From positions 457,741 through 521,740 of the forward strand of contig VXAY01002475.1 of assembly GCA_013399855.1 (NCBI GenBank): a stretch of 64,000 nucleotides of DNA, written 5' to 3'. Made by a program: the position numbers and the translations under genes. This DNA comes from Oxyruncus cristatus (Eukaryota > Chordata > Aves > Passeriformes > Cotingidae). The notes under the pieces were generated by a model. That model had not been told where the DNA came from. It did not search any database and was given only the letters and a program-made list of their open reading frames with translations. Positions 1 through 12,980 of this stretch are shown here, piece by piece (the first letter of the stretch is position 1; the number at the start of each line of letters is the position of its first letter).

Positions 1-3000
1 AATAGTTTATACCATAACTTAGGGGGGGGGAAACTTGCTCTGGTTATGTTGCCCAGACTTGAATTCCTTTATCATTTGAGATCCTTATTAAGTCACTTGC
101 ATGGTATAGATTACAGTTCAATCCTAAAATTCCTCTACATTTATGTTTCTTATGTTTTTTACTTTGATATCCTGCCTGTTTTAATGAAGAACAGGATGTG
201 CAATAGCTTGTTACTTACGGCAGTACTTTGACAAGGAACCTGGATCTTAATAAAAAACAGGAAATAAAATCCTTCATATTAAATCAATTCTTTAAAAAAT
301 AAGCATGTGAATGTCATATTTAAGATTAAAGGTATTTCTCTTTCCAGGAAAGGATCATAATAAGGTGGGCATGTGGCTATTTCAAAAACTGCACACATTT
401 GGTAAAGAGCTTATAGAAAACAGTGTCAAATCCCATATTGAACCCAGCTGCTGGTACTTACTTTTTGATGTAAGGCTTACTTCCTGCAGATATACATCAA
501 ATTAAATTCTTTACTAAGCTCACAATGGTGTTTTCCCTTTAAGCAGAAAGGCAATACTTACCTGAATGAAATATTATATCTCTTTAATGGGTTTCTACAG
601 TGAAGCCACATTCTACATTTAAAAAGGTACAGTGACAGTAGGAACAGAGAGAAAATTGCCATCTATTAAACCAGTTTATTTTCTCAAAAATAGCTTTAAT
701 GATGCCAGTTGGGATTTGTTACACCAATGATATATCTGGTGTCCTAAGAGCAATTTTGATAGGACTGTTCCTCTGCTGTCACTTGGCCAATAACCCACCG
801 GTGATTTTAAAAGTGCTCCTCAGAATGGAGGAGGAATGGAATATTGTAATGGCAGACACACCTCAAAAATAAGGGTAATGGACAAGAATAACGAGGCAAA
901 GGAAATGGATAGATTCATACAGGTTTTCCAGGCTTTGTTTGGGCTTGAAACATTTGGTGCTTTTGACCGTAAGAAAGAATTCCCACTAGATACAAACCAG
1001 AAAGATTTCTCTACTAATTTTGATTCAGTAATGTACGCGAATGTCTGTCTGAAGTGATAATACAGTACCTGCTATCAAGAAAACAAATGACTGAGGAATC
1101 ATGGAGCAGAATGAACAAAGAGGTGCGATGTGTTACGTGTTAAGCTCCCCTACATTCTGTCAGCCTCCTTTGCCTTTCGGATATATTTATCTGTAGATCC
1201 AGGATTCTTAACAGATGTCAAAAAAAAGTCGTAAGATTATTCAAATGACAATTAAAATACAGAGCAGAACTCACCAATCGTTGCATTAGTCAATACACAC
1301 TCTTTCTGTGGCCCTTAATTTAGAAGGCAGTCCATTTCAGAGTCCAGATATTAATCTAAAACGATCCAGCAGTGATGTGAGAGGAAGCATGTAAGCAGTT
1401 TAACAAGGGGCAGGAATAAGCTCAACCACTATAAGCTAATTTTCCAAAATTCCCAGCAGAGCACTAAAGGCTACGGGTGTGGAAGGCACTGGACAGAGGT
1501 CCCTCTAATACCATTTTAAAATAGTGCTTATCTGAACTTTTTTCCAGGTGTGGTAGTTCAGAAAGAAGATGGCTAGTGGGTGCTGGGAGTCCTCAGCACT
1601 TCTGTGTAACTATGAGAAACAGAGGCAGGCTACCACTGAGAGCCTCCCACATGCTGAAAGGTTTTAGAAGTGTAAAGGGCATGTTCATTCTTAAAATAGA
1701 GTTGATCAACTATAAAAAGCAAAATAAAATCCTTTGGTCAATTTATGCCTAGTAGTTTTCTGGGCGTTCCTCTTCCTAACAGCCAGGTCTGGATTGAGCA
1801 GAGTTAAGTGGGCTCGTACTAGATTGAAACCTGGCTTGGAAACTCTCATGAATACAATTTTTGGGTCCTAAGTTCATCTTTTTGCAACCAAATTGCCTCA
1901 CTGTGAAAATGGTCATTTCTGACATTAACTCTTCTTGACTTCATAACTTATCTTAACATTATTTCAACCCATACTAAAGTTACATATCAAGGAACATTCC
2001 CACATAAGTGAATGTTATCATTCTGCTCATCCTGTCCTTTGGAGAAGAGATAAATTGTCAAGCATCAAGTGACTTCTGAAAATTTTGGGTCCAGTTCCAA
2101 TAAGAACAGGAGCATTTGACATTTGATGGTCCTCATCAGAACTTGCCTGTTTTCCTGTCTAGAACCAGCTCTCTGCCTTTAGCCCACCCACTATCTTTGA
2201 AATAAGCACTGCTTTCACAGGTTACCTTCCCAAGGCATTCAGGCCAAGCTCTAAATGAAGATGTCAGAAGTTGCTTGTTCATGTTTATCTAGCATTGACA
2301 AAAAGTCTGTAAACCAGACCAAAGCCCAAACAACCATTCAACCATTCTGCAGGCTCTCATTACCAACAGGACTGAAAAGCTACAACAAAACTGAGCACCA
2401 TAATGATGGTAACTACCAGCTCTGATTTGCAGCAAAGCAGCTTTGCCAGACAACGGGAGAGGCAAAACTGGAAACATCATGTAACTAAAACATATTACTG
2501 GGAATTTCCCTATTTCACACCCAATGGTGTCTTCACAGCATTTGAGTCCCAGAATTCAATTTGAACTCTCCAAATCTCACCAAACCAATCCAGCCCTCCC
2601 AGCTGAGGTCAGACTCAACACTACTCTCATTTGGAGACTACCACAGCTGTGCTGGACCAAAACACGTGGGAGCACAAAGGCCAGCTGGGTCTTTCCTTTT
2701 TACATATTAGTTATCTCTACAATTTCTAGAACTAACTTCCCAGTAGTTGCTGGCTTCTAGCAGCAGTGGAGGCAAATGCTAGTGGGGTAGAAGTCTACAT
2801 ATGGAGCCAGGCAGATTTAGAAGGGCCTGGGGGCTCTCTGTGGATGAGCAGTTCTTAGCATAACCCAGCATCTCTTCCTCCCTCCCCTGCACAAATTGCT
2901 TTGCTCAGACGGTTGCACGCTCTGTGCAGTTGCATTTCTATATAAAATACAGCCAGAGAGGAGGCTGAGATCTGGCCAAACTGAACATTGGCTTTGCTAC

Positions 3001-6000
3001 AAAATTTCCTTGGGTTGGTTTGATTGATAAGAGGAGACTTCTCCCAGCCCTGTGGGTGTTTGGCTGTTTTTCCTAGAGGATTTCTGATAAGACTTCTCCA
3101 GCCACTACTTATCGGCCACAGACAGCCATTTTCCCTCCTCACAGACACTTTCCCTTGTATATATACTTTCAGCAGACTGTCACGACTTCCTCAATGCCTA
3201 AATATTTTTTTATCTCTCTCTCTTCCATATATATGTATGGACTAAGGCTAAAACAGCAGCCACTGCCTTCTCAAGGTGGTACATGCACACCCAATTCCCC
3301 ATCCTCAGCCCAACTTGCAGTGCTTTCTTCCAACCAAGACCCACTTGCTTGAGCTAATCCCATTTCATGTTTTCCAGATAGGCTACTTGCCATGCACATG
3401 CCTGGGCAAAGGCAAAACTTAAGGCTTCTTATTGCTCACAGGGGTATAGACAAAACTGAAGCCAGAGCCCCACAGGGCAGTATTAGGCAGAAGCATGATT
3501 AATGCAATAGTGCCAAGAAAAGCCAGCCCTGTGGAGGATCTGTGGTGATATTCACCCAGAAATAAGAAAAGGAAAAAGCATAATTTAGAAAAGCATTGGG
3601 AAAAAATGAGCACAAACAAAAGTGGGAGTCCTTGCTAAAACACAGACCCAATTCAAAATAGGGGAGGAGATTTTAAAAATCTTTAAAAGCTCAACTTGAC
3701 CAGAGTAGTACCGAGAAGCTCTGGCAAGTCTTACTCCTGTTGCATTTTTACAATCACTCTTATTTCAGCTCTGTTCTTACAACTTTTGTGCCTATGAATA
3801 CTTCCTGAGCAAGAGAGGCTTTGAACACGTTATGAAGGTCCTCAGCACAGCAAGACACTCGTATCAGTGGACCACACAGAAACCCAGTGGCAAACACCCC
3901 TTCCAGTACAAGTCGTAGCACAGCACCAGCATCTTACTGGGATCAAGTCCTCGCACAAGAGGCAGAGCTGCATCCACCCACACACCAAGATTTGTTTGTG
4001 GGGCACCACACGTGAAACTGCTAAACCCTGGAGCAGGACCGTGTGTCAAACTCTGCTTGTGCATCACAGCACTTTGCAGGAATGTTTTCCTTTGGTTCCA
4101 GTGTATTCAATGTGGCCTTGACATCCTGACATTTCATGCTGAAGTGAGTCCAAACACCCAGAGTGGAGCCTTCAACAGAAGAGCTCAGCCCAGAGTCGCA
4201 CAAAGCTGGGACAGGCGTGTAACTCAGATGTAAAATGCAGTGTTGCTTTCATACAGCCAAGTATGCACAACAGGTGCACATTACTTTTTCCTTGCTCACC
4301 AGACAGGGACTCTGTACATGGTGGTGCTTAGGCAACTTTGAAAATCATAACTTCAGAAGACTGGGAACCACAGGAAAAATGAAGAGCCAAACAAACACCT
4401 CTTTGACCAAACACCCTCATCAATTGAACTGCTAACAAAGTTGAAAAGATGTGGCCCTTTAGGAACACTGCAACTTGACAAATGGTTGCCTGCTCTTTAT
4501 GAGTTTGTAACAGACCCCACCTGCTATCAAGGCAAACCAGAAGAAGAAGAAAAAATTTTCTTCAACAGAAAACAGCCAGGCCAAACCAAGGGCATTTCCT
4601 ACCTGCCACCTCATGCAGGTGGTTTTGGGCACCTTCAGCTCCTTACATTACATCCACAGCCTGGGAACCTGCTCTTTGGGTAGCAGGAGCAGCAGTAACT
4701 GAGGTTTGGCCACATCTGTCTCACTCTTCTTTCCCACAAGCCCATGTAAAAGTAAAACAACAAAGAAAAGACGAATATCCTTCCACATCCTTGCTGTTGA
4801 CATAAAAGTGAAGGCATGAAGGTCTTCATAAAAAGAAAGCAACAAACCAAAATGTAGGTCAGATGAGCTTTTTTTTTTAAAACTGTTTCAGTACTTTATT
4901 ATTAATTTGAATTGCTAACCCAAGTTATTGCAAAGTCGTAAAAGACTTACCAAACATCAGCTGTTTTGAAGCAAAGTTAAACTCATGCAAAATTTTACCT
5001 CCATTAAAAAAAGAAAATTCATTAAGCAACACTCTGAAGACTTCTATTTTGGGTCAGATTATTTTTTGGGGGGAAAAAAAAAATCCACTGAATTATTTCC
5101 AGCCAATGTTAATTTATATTTTTTTGCACAATAACACAACTACTCCCCTGTCAATCCTAGAAACCTGCTGTTATGTGGGAAAGAAGAGATGGCAGAGAGA
5201 ATTTTCATCTTTTTTACTAGAAAGCATCCCCACTTAGCTGACCAGAAAAATAGATGGACCAGTAATTTAAAAGAAAAGAAGTACTCCTACCTGTATTAAT
5301 GCAGCAACACACACCTCTTAGCGTGCTTTGCAAAGGCAGCAAAAGCAAATTCTAAACCATGAATAGTTTTTTTCCTTTCACCCCTCCCCAAGAGTCTAGT
5401 AGGGGGAATGACATTCTTTTAAGGCCCAAGATTCCTCCCATTCCCAGGATACTTTAAAAAAAAAAAAAGTAATTTGCTAAGCCAAACTTCTCTGTACCAT
5501 GACTGAAACCTGTTCTCAAAATAAAGAACATTTTCTTAGAATTTAGTTTTTTCTCTCTTTCTGCAAGAGGCCAGGTATGCAAGATGTAGCTATTTCTGGT
5601 TAAAAGAGCTTTTTGTCTGAGGTAGGAACATGAAATGATCCTGACTCATTTCCTGGGTGTCCAACAGCCAAATGGCCCACTTTATCTGAAGAAACAGTTG
5701 AAATATATACATTTCCTTAAAAAAATCATCCTTCAAAGGAAAGTGTTGAAAAGAATAGTGCAGAGTGTGTGAAAGGACAGAAGAATTAGCACACTGACTT
5801 AAATTTGGCCTCTGGTTTTCTCTAAGAGGAATAAATCCCTTTGTGTGATCCAGTTTCCACCATAACCATAGAATTGTTACCCAGACTGGCCCTGAGATAT
5901 TCTACACTGTGGAATTAGAAATACTTTGCATTACTCACTACCATAGCACATGCAGAGTACTCAGGCTTCTTGCAAACTGAACCCAAGACAGTAACTTACT

Positions 6001-6410
6001 CTGACAATCACATATGAGTGACTCCTGCTGTTAAATTTCTTAATTAAAAGGTATATTGAATTCCAATGCTTCCTTTTACAGAAAAGAAGAAGATACAGAG
6101 ATTACAGGTAAGGGAATCCAGCATAATTACAAAGACTTTGGTAACTGCTCCATTTGTAAAGCATTTGAAGATCACTAGATGAAAAGTACTAAATTTTTTA
6201 TAACTAGCCATAGCAAGAAACAATGGTTACAGACCCTCATTAAATGTAGAAAACAAGTTCTCCTGGCTTCTATTTTCACTAGTAACTTAGTTGAAAGCTA
6301 TTAATTGCCCTATTTTCAGTAAGATTTTACTGTGCATCTCTCAGCAGGTAACACTAGAAACATCTTTTTCTTACAAAAGCCACAGGTGATTACTAACTTC
6401 ATTTTTATCT
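1..6410. other. Intergenic, no gene recognised
   Basis: AT-rich unique sequence with a nine-base G run at 22-30 and scattered short A and T runs. Open frames are under 100 codons and overlap on both strands, as expected by chance. No splice-flanked conserved exon, RNA gene or recognisable transposon was found. Confidence 0.6.
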
Positions 6411-6766
6411 GTCCACACGTCAGCAACAGTTCTACTTAAGGATGTCTGTGATTTATTCCTGTTGCATCAGGAATCCCAGCTATCCTCACAGACAGACAGA
6501 TACAAGGAAAGTGTGTTCCCACTGTTGCACCCCACGCAGAATCCCACAGAGAGGGAGACTGGTGAGCACACTGCAGGATGGTACCATTTGCTGCTGTGTG
6601 TTTTCTGTGGTCAGTGTTTCGTGAAAAAGAAGATTTGGATTTCTCTTGTCTGTCTAAATTTCTCCAGGCATTGGCACACAGGAGGAGCTCTGCTGGATGC
6701 ACACACCGGAGTGAGGCAGCTGCGATGGCCCTGCTGTGGCCCGGCTCCAGGATCTGGATGTACTTG

Positions 6767-6782
6767 CCCACTAGATGGTGCA
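6767..6782 (+). promoter_or_regulatory. CTCF-like motif
   Basis: The sequence CCCACTAGATGGTGCA matches the CTCF core CCASYAGRKGGCRSY except for T in place of C after GG and a final A. It is one of two same-orientation candidates 1.5 kb apart. Binding is inference. Confidence 0.35.
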
Positions 6783-8300
6783 ATGGAATAAAAATAAGAG
6801 CTGGAAACTCCACTGCTTAATGTGTGGTATCCTGGAGAAATCTAAGTATTATTACTTCTCATTTTAGCCCATAAACATCACAATTATTGTATAACTGTCA
6901 ATTTTTTATACATCTAATACTAGGGTTTTTTTAAAATTCTAGTTTTAAAAATATATTAAATACTAATGTTTCTTCACTGTGAGGGTTACAAAGGCTTCTT
7001 CTGAGGACCCTGCATAGTAAATACTTCAGGCCTGAGCTTTCAGTATTAAAAGGCAGATCTCTAAACTAAGCCTGTACAAGTCGTTCTTAAAGTATGTACT
7101 GCCTTACCACAACCAGCAGTACATCCAGGAAGGGCTCCCCTAGCAGGAGCCTGGCAGGAATACTGCCTGATAGGTGTGAGCAAGTTCAGATGGGACTCAA
7201 GGGTAAGACGTGTCCATAACTGTTAATGGCACGTGGTTCACAGGGTCAGAGTTCTGCACCTGCCTCCTCCAGCACAGGCAGACTGGAGAGCATTTGCCAT
7301 TCACCATAATGCATGTGGGCGTGTATTTGCTTTGGAAAGTATCCCAGTAAGCATTTTATTGCACTGATGGTTGCTACAGGAGGAAAATGGGCCTTTGGCA
7401 TCCCTTTAACGAAAGGTGAGAACACGTTTTATTTTACTGCTCGCTGATGCTGCTCGATGTGCTTTCCTATGCATGCATGCATTGGCTGGAAGCACAGGAC
7501 TCCCAGGAGTAATCACCGCAAAGCTGCACCCTGAGAACAACAAGTTATTTGAAAAGGAGTGGAAATCAGACAGGGATAAACCCGGAGCTCAGAAATGGCA
7601 CCATCATCCACAGTAAACGTCATTTCTCTGCCCCCTCCAGTCCATTCAATTCGCTGGTGTCATTTTCTCAGGCAAAGTATTAAGCTGTTCTGAAACAATA
7701 CTTCTCTGAACTCTGCACAGGTGGCGAAGTCCACTCTGTGACACTTCGGTGCCGTCTTTCCACAAGTGACACCAAAGGGAAATAAGCTCTGACATGTTCA
7801 CTCTGCACCAGGTGGCTTTGCAGAAAGTTGGGAGCCACTCCACGCAGAGTGTGGTGCCACAGCACTTCACTGCCCCCAGTCCAATGTCAAATCTCACATG
7901 CCAAGCAAAGGAGTATCTTTCTGAACTGTAGGAGCTGAGAAGTTGAAGCTGTAGCTCTTACTTACAAAGATCTTCCTCAATAACAGTCAGATCACAGCCA
8001 TGGGAAGCCTTTGTGCCCCTGCCTGCTTAGAGTTTACTCTCTGATCACTTCTAGTCGCACTAATTTCTTTAGGTGCTTCTTTTCAGGTTATTTCCTCATA
8101 TCCACAAACCTCACCAGAAGAATACCTGGCAGGTATTAGCCCATCCTGACATGCAAACCTTACTTCTGCCCTCTGTGCTGCCAGAGCAGGAATTAATAAA
8201 CTGAGGCAATAACGCTCATTCTCGAAGGATGACCTGGCTTTGAAGCTCGCTTTGCTTCTAGCTGGCTTTATCTCAGATGCCTCATCCAAAATACCATTTG

Positions 8301-8315
8301 TCACTAGAGGGCACT
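8301..8315 (+). promoter_or_regulatory. Strong CTCF-like motif
   Basis: TCACTAGAGGGCACT matches 14 of 15 positions of the CTCF core CCASYAGRKGGCRSY, the sole mismatch being the first base. It lies in otherwise unique intergenic DNA about 34 kb upstream of MMP2. Occupancy cannot be judged from sequence. Confidence 0.5.
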
Positions 8316-8420
8316 TCAAACCAAGCTGTCCTTTCATATTAGCACAGTCTGTAAATGTGGAGGGTTGTACCCAGCCTACAAAAAGTTCTTGTGGCTCCCA
8401 GTAAGCATGCACAGCATATC

Positions 8421-11400
8421 TAATATAACTTTTTTTATGTTAGACAAACGCCCATTTTAAAGGAATAAAAAAGTTTCCTACATTTGGGGAGCAAAACTGA
8501 GTCCAGACAATGTCTGTCTTGAAAGTCTAAACCAAAGCTGTAGGCAGTATAAAACAGCTTGGGGTTTTTTAAGAAAATTTGCACAAAAAAAAAAAAAAAA
8601 GGAACCAAATTCTTCCACTCACTGTTGCTTAACAGATTCTGTCTTACTACAGTAAGTAGTGCTTTGTCTGTGTACTTGTAACTTCTGAATTTCAGAAATT
8701 AAAAAGCATGAATCAGGACTGAAAACAGCTTGGAATTCAATCTTACTGAAAGGAAAACCTAGGATCAGTCAAGTACTACTAATCCGTTCATATTTAGATA
8801 ATTGATGCCCTGATTTGCCACAAACTACTCACCGAGAGCTGCCTTATTTTTTAACCATAGGTCAACCAGTTTGGTCCCATGTATTTGGTGTCATACTTGC
8901 CAAACTCTTCCAAAGCTTGGAGTACAAGTGCTTGAAAGCCCTGCCCAAGGTGTATCCCAGTCAAAAGCCAAGACTTGAGGAAAGCAAAGATTACTTTCAA
9001 AGTCTGGATGACATTTGACTTCTTGTCACTGCGCAAACAAGCAGTTAATTAATAAGACATCAGGTTAGGCAGATCCACTTCTGCAGAGCTGGCAGATTGA
9101 GTGACCAGCTCCCCACGGTTTAGCAGCATGAAGAGTAGTACCCAGTAGGCTGGGAACGTTCAAAAGGCTGCTCTTATTTCATGAGGGGTAGAAGGAAAAA
9201 AAATTAATGAAGAAAAAATTTATTTTTCCTGAAGTTGGTTTTCTGAGAAGCAGGAAAATACCTTTAGAAGCTCAAACACGGACTTCAGTAGGAAGGAAAA
9301 CTATAAACTACACTGAAGTGAGATGTTGGTCTGAAAATAGCTGTGAAGTTGCCAGCTGGTATCACTGTTGTCTGACTGTTCATTTTGTAGGGGACACACA
9401 ACATCCAGAGCCTTCACACAGCACTGGGACGTGTTCTGTCGTCGTTGCTTTTCAATATTGCAAATTTTGACACAACTCATTTATAAAAAAGGGGACAGAA
9501 AACAAAGCCACTGAAATTGCAGTGATAATTTTTCTAAAATTAATTATGAAGCCCTCAGACACATGTAAAGTGAGGTATTTTCAGAATGAGGTACCTTGTT
9601 TCTCAAGTGTATCACCAGAGTGCCAGTGCTGATCAAAATGTCAATAGACAGCAAAACTCAAAAGAAACTTTAGAGCATGGTCTGTGTTTCCTCACTTAAA
9701 CCAGAGAGTCCTGTCCCCCAGAAGTATTTGTGAAAATTTAAAAATGAATTATGAACACCTAGAAACAAGTTAAAAACATTTAGCCCTTCTGCTTTCAAAA
9801 TCCTCTGAGAGCAGAGAATGCCCTGGGTTGGCAATATGGACTTGACCACAATGTTTTTAACTGCTGAGCAATTAGTTCCCAGATCCACCTACTATGAATA
9901 TATGGGATATGGTCACACCTTGCAACAGAACAAGTTCCCTAATGATATCTTTAATGACTGTTCAGTATCAAACTTACAGGACCTGTGCTACCTAATACCA
10001 CTTGGTTACATTCAAGAGTAGATTCATATTAAAATTAGTTCCTACAAAAACTGCTGCCACCTACAGACCTTTCATCAAATTCAGTAACAGTTCGATTCCA
10101 TGCTTTCTGACAGTGCCTCTTTAAAACCTGCCTGATTAAAAGCAGGAAACTAAGCAATCCCAGGCAAGGAGACAGCAATCTGCTTCTCTGATAAGGCTTC
10201 ATTACAATAGTAGCTGCATTTTGCAGCAGAAAATCTAATTCCAGTTCCAAATTAAGTAATTTGAACCAAAGGAAAAACAAACAAAACCCCAAATGTAGGG
10301 CTCAGAGGAAGATGTGACTTTTTTTCAGTATAATATCAAAGAAATAAAATGCAATTTTGTGCAAAAGTCTGCCAGTTTGCAACCTGAAGGCTGTTGAAAA
10401 GTGACAACTCAAGACGTGAGTGGAAGGTGCTCTCACATCAGTGGTGAACTTCAGCACTGGAAGTGAGCTCAGAGAGGCTGCAGTGGCTGCCTGCCAGTAC
10501 TAATATGTACACAAAGGGTGTTGCTTCAGCTTCATCACACGCAACTTTTACTGAAGATACTAAAACAACAGCACTGCACAGTCTTTCAGAGACTGGGTCA
10601 GCCTTACAGAAATCTTTACAACAGTAAAAATACTCAGGGCCAACAAAAACATCACTGCACACATTTAAAACTTCAGAACACATTGGCTTCTTGGCCAAAG
10701 GCCACGAGCCAATTATTAAGAATGGAGAAAACTGTAGTTTAAGAAAATATTCATGAAAACTCTATGAAATGAGAGTTGCAAATAACAGAATTTGGGCCTT
10801 CGCTTGTCTTTGTGAACACAGCATCCAGTGAAGGTTTCTGGGGAGTGACAGTTCCTCACCTTATTCTCTTTACTTCTACAATGACATACCCATTGTATTC
10901 CCAGTTACATCCTATTACTCAAACCAGTGTGATGATAGTTAACCGCTGCATGTTCTCAAATTATAGATAGGGTGATTTCAAAATTATGTAATTTTGGTTT
11001 TCTGTAACACAGAATAAAAGTATGTGCTTCTGAAGAGCTACTAAAATATATATACTTGCTTATTTAAGATACGTGTTAGCTGTTTCCTGAGCTGCACGCT
11101 TGATTCTGTGAGAAGTGGTACATTTGGAAAGTCTGATACAGCTCATTTAACTGGTTTTTACTTTAAGCTGCACCTACAGGCACAGGCTCCCCTAAACAAA
11201 CATTTGGGGGAGTATCATTCCTGGAGGATCAGCAGCACTGGATATATGTTTCCATGTAACAGCAGATAGTGTTGATGACAACTGACGTTGATAATAAAGA
11301 AATTACAAAAACAACCTGAAAAAACCCTAAAATTATTACCATCTCATGACTATCCTCATCCTGCCAAGAACTGGTTTTACCACAACCATTTTTCCTAAAT

Positions 11401-12830
11401 TCAGGAGAATATTGCATTGGACACCATATAAACAATCAGACAGATTAGATGTACATCAAAGATGGTCAGATGCCACTAATCTGCTGGTCACTGAGCCACC
11501 TAAGTGTATTGTGAGAATTCCTGCAATCCATCTGCAAGTACAATACCTTGTACTTCCTACTATTAAAGTCTTATCCATTCCTTGTATTTTGGGGTTTGTG
11601 GTTATCCACAAAGTGGGGAATTCTCCTGACACACCCACAGAAGGAGGCTCACTGCAGCTTTGTCTGAACAATACACTATATTTAAATCTTTCAATTTTTG
11701 CATTTATGTTAGCACTTAAAAAAAATTAACTGGGCAGATACTCGAGGAACCCAAGCTGTGATTTTACCACACGTATCCATCACAGATCCCTGTGATCTTC
11801 CTGCAAACATTTTAGATCACACCCTAATCTCTATTCAGTTCAGAGGAAGTGCTTCTTTGAAGGTAACCATTTCTCATCTCAATGAAAAGAGATGAAAAAA
11901 ATTTGGACCAGACCTTATTTGCAGTTCAAAACTGTCTAGAGAACTACTGTCTTCAATTTCTGTTCCTGGTTGTGGCTAATTCTGTAAGAAAGAATATCGG
12001 GACAGTGTTCAGAAAATTACCAGATCGCTCTGGAAGATCAAAGATATAGGTGTGTTTCAAAAAAGAATCCCAAATACTTGTTCTCATACCTTTATATCTG
12101 ATATTCACCTGTTCCTGGAGAAAAAAATATCCCAGTAGGTGAACACTTTGCAAAAGACGAATCCTTCAAACAAAGCAATAAAACACAAAGCTCACCAAGA
12201 CTGGCTTTGCAGATACATTTGTGATCTCCTCATGGTTATTTAAGCTGAATCTTTAAATTACTAAGTCCTTAAATTTTAGAAGGAAATCAAGGAAGAATGA
12301 AAATTGATTTAGTCATATAAATGTTGGAAGTAATAAAGGCTTCATGTGATGCTTGACCTTCTGATCAACTGTGCTGCTAAATGATTCCTAGTTTCAGAGC
12401 AGTGACAGCACGGTTTGGTAACAAAGAGATTGCTTCTATAACATAGCCATGAGTAAAGTATTTAACTCACTGCAGTCTAAAGTCCAACTTTTGGGAGAGA
12501 AGTCAATAGACCAAAAAGGATCAGTCCCACACATGTTTTTCCAAACCTGAACCCACCCAAAGGATTCAGGGATTTCTCCGATGGGATCCAACTGATAAAT
12601 CCAGTTGATTTTATTCCTTGAAAAAATGACTTCATAAAATACCTATGACTACTAGATTTTTTACAACACTCCTCTTATACACAGTGGTGGAGTATAGAAA
12701 GATGCTTCACAGTCCCTTGCAAGATTGGTTCCATTATCTGTCTACTACAGGCTCTGTTTTGCTTCTTGACAGCATCAGAGAGAAAAAGGGTTGAATTTTC
12801 TTGACAAGGAGCAGGGACAAATACATAGTA
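8421..12830. other. Intergenic, no gene recognised
   Basis: Unique AT-rich DNA with a 16-base A run at 8585-8600. A Forkhead-like GCAAACA (9033-9039) sits beside a TTAATTAATAA (9045-9055). The 127-codon open frame at 11346-11729 has no recognisable domain and is not flanked by convincing splice or promoter signals. Confidence 0.6.
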
Positions 12831-12980
12831 AAAAAAAAAAAAAAACAAAAAACAAAAAAAAAAAAAACCAAAAACCAAACAAAAAAAAACAAACACCAAA
12901 AAAANNNNNNNNNNNNNNNNNNNNNNNNNNNNNNNNNNNNNNNNNNNNNNNNNNAAACCAAAAAAAAAAAACACCAACCC
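12831..12980. repeat. A/C-only low-complexity tract enclosing a 50-base assembly gap
   Basis: Outside the 50 N bases (12905-12954), every base in this block on the + strand is A or C, mostly A runs broken by single or paired C. The gap most likely marks unresolved low-complexity sequence; 50 Ns looks like a placeholder size, not a measured length. Confidence 0.9.

Noticed and set aside
11346..11729. 127-codon plus-strand frame
   Set aside because: A hydrophobic but featureless product with no family resemblance and no flanking gene signals.
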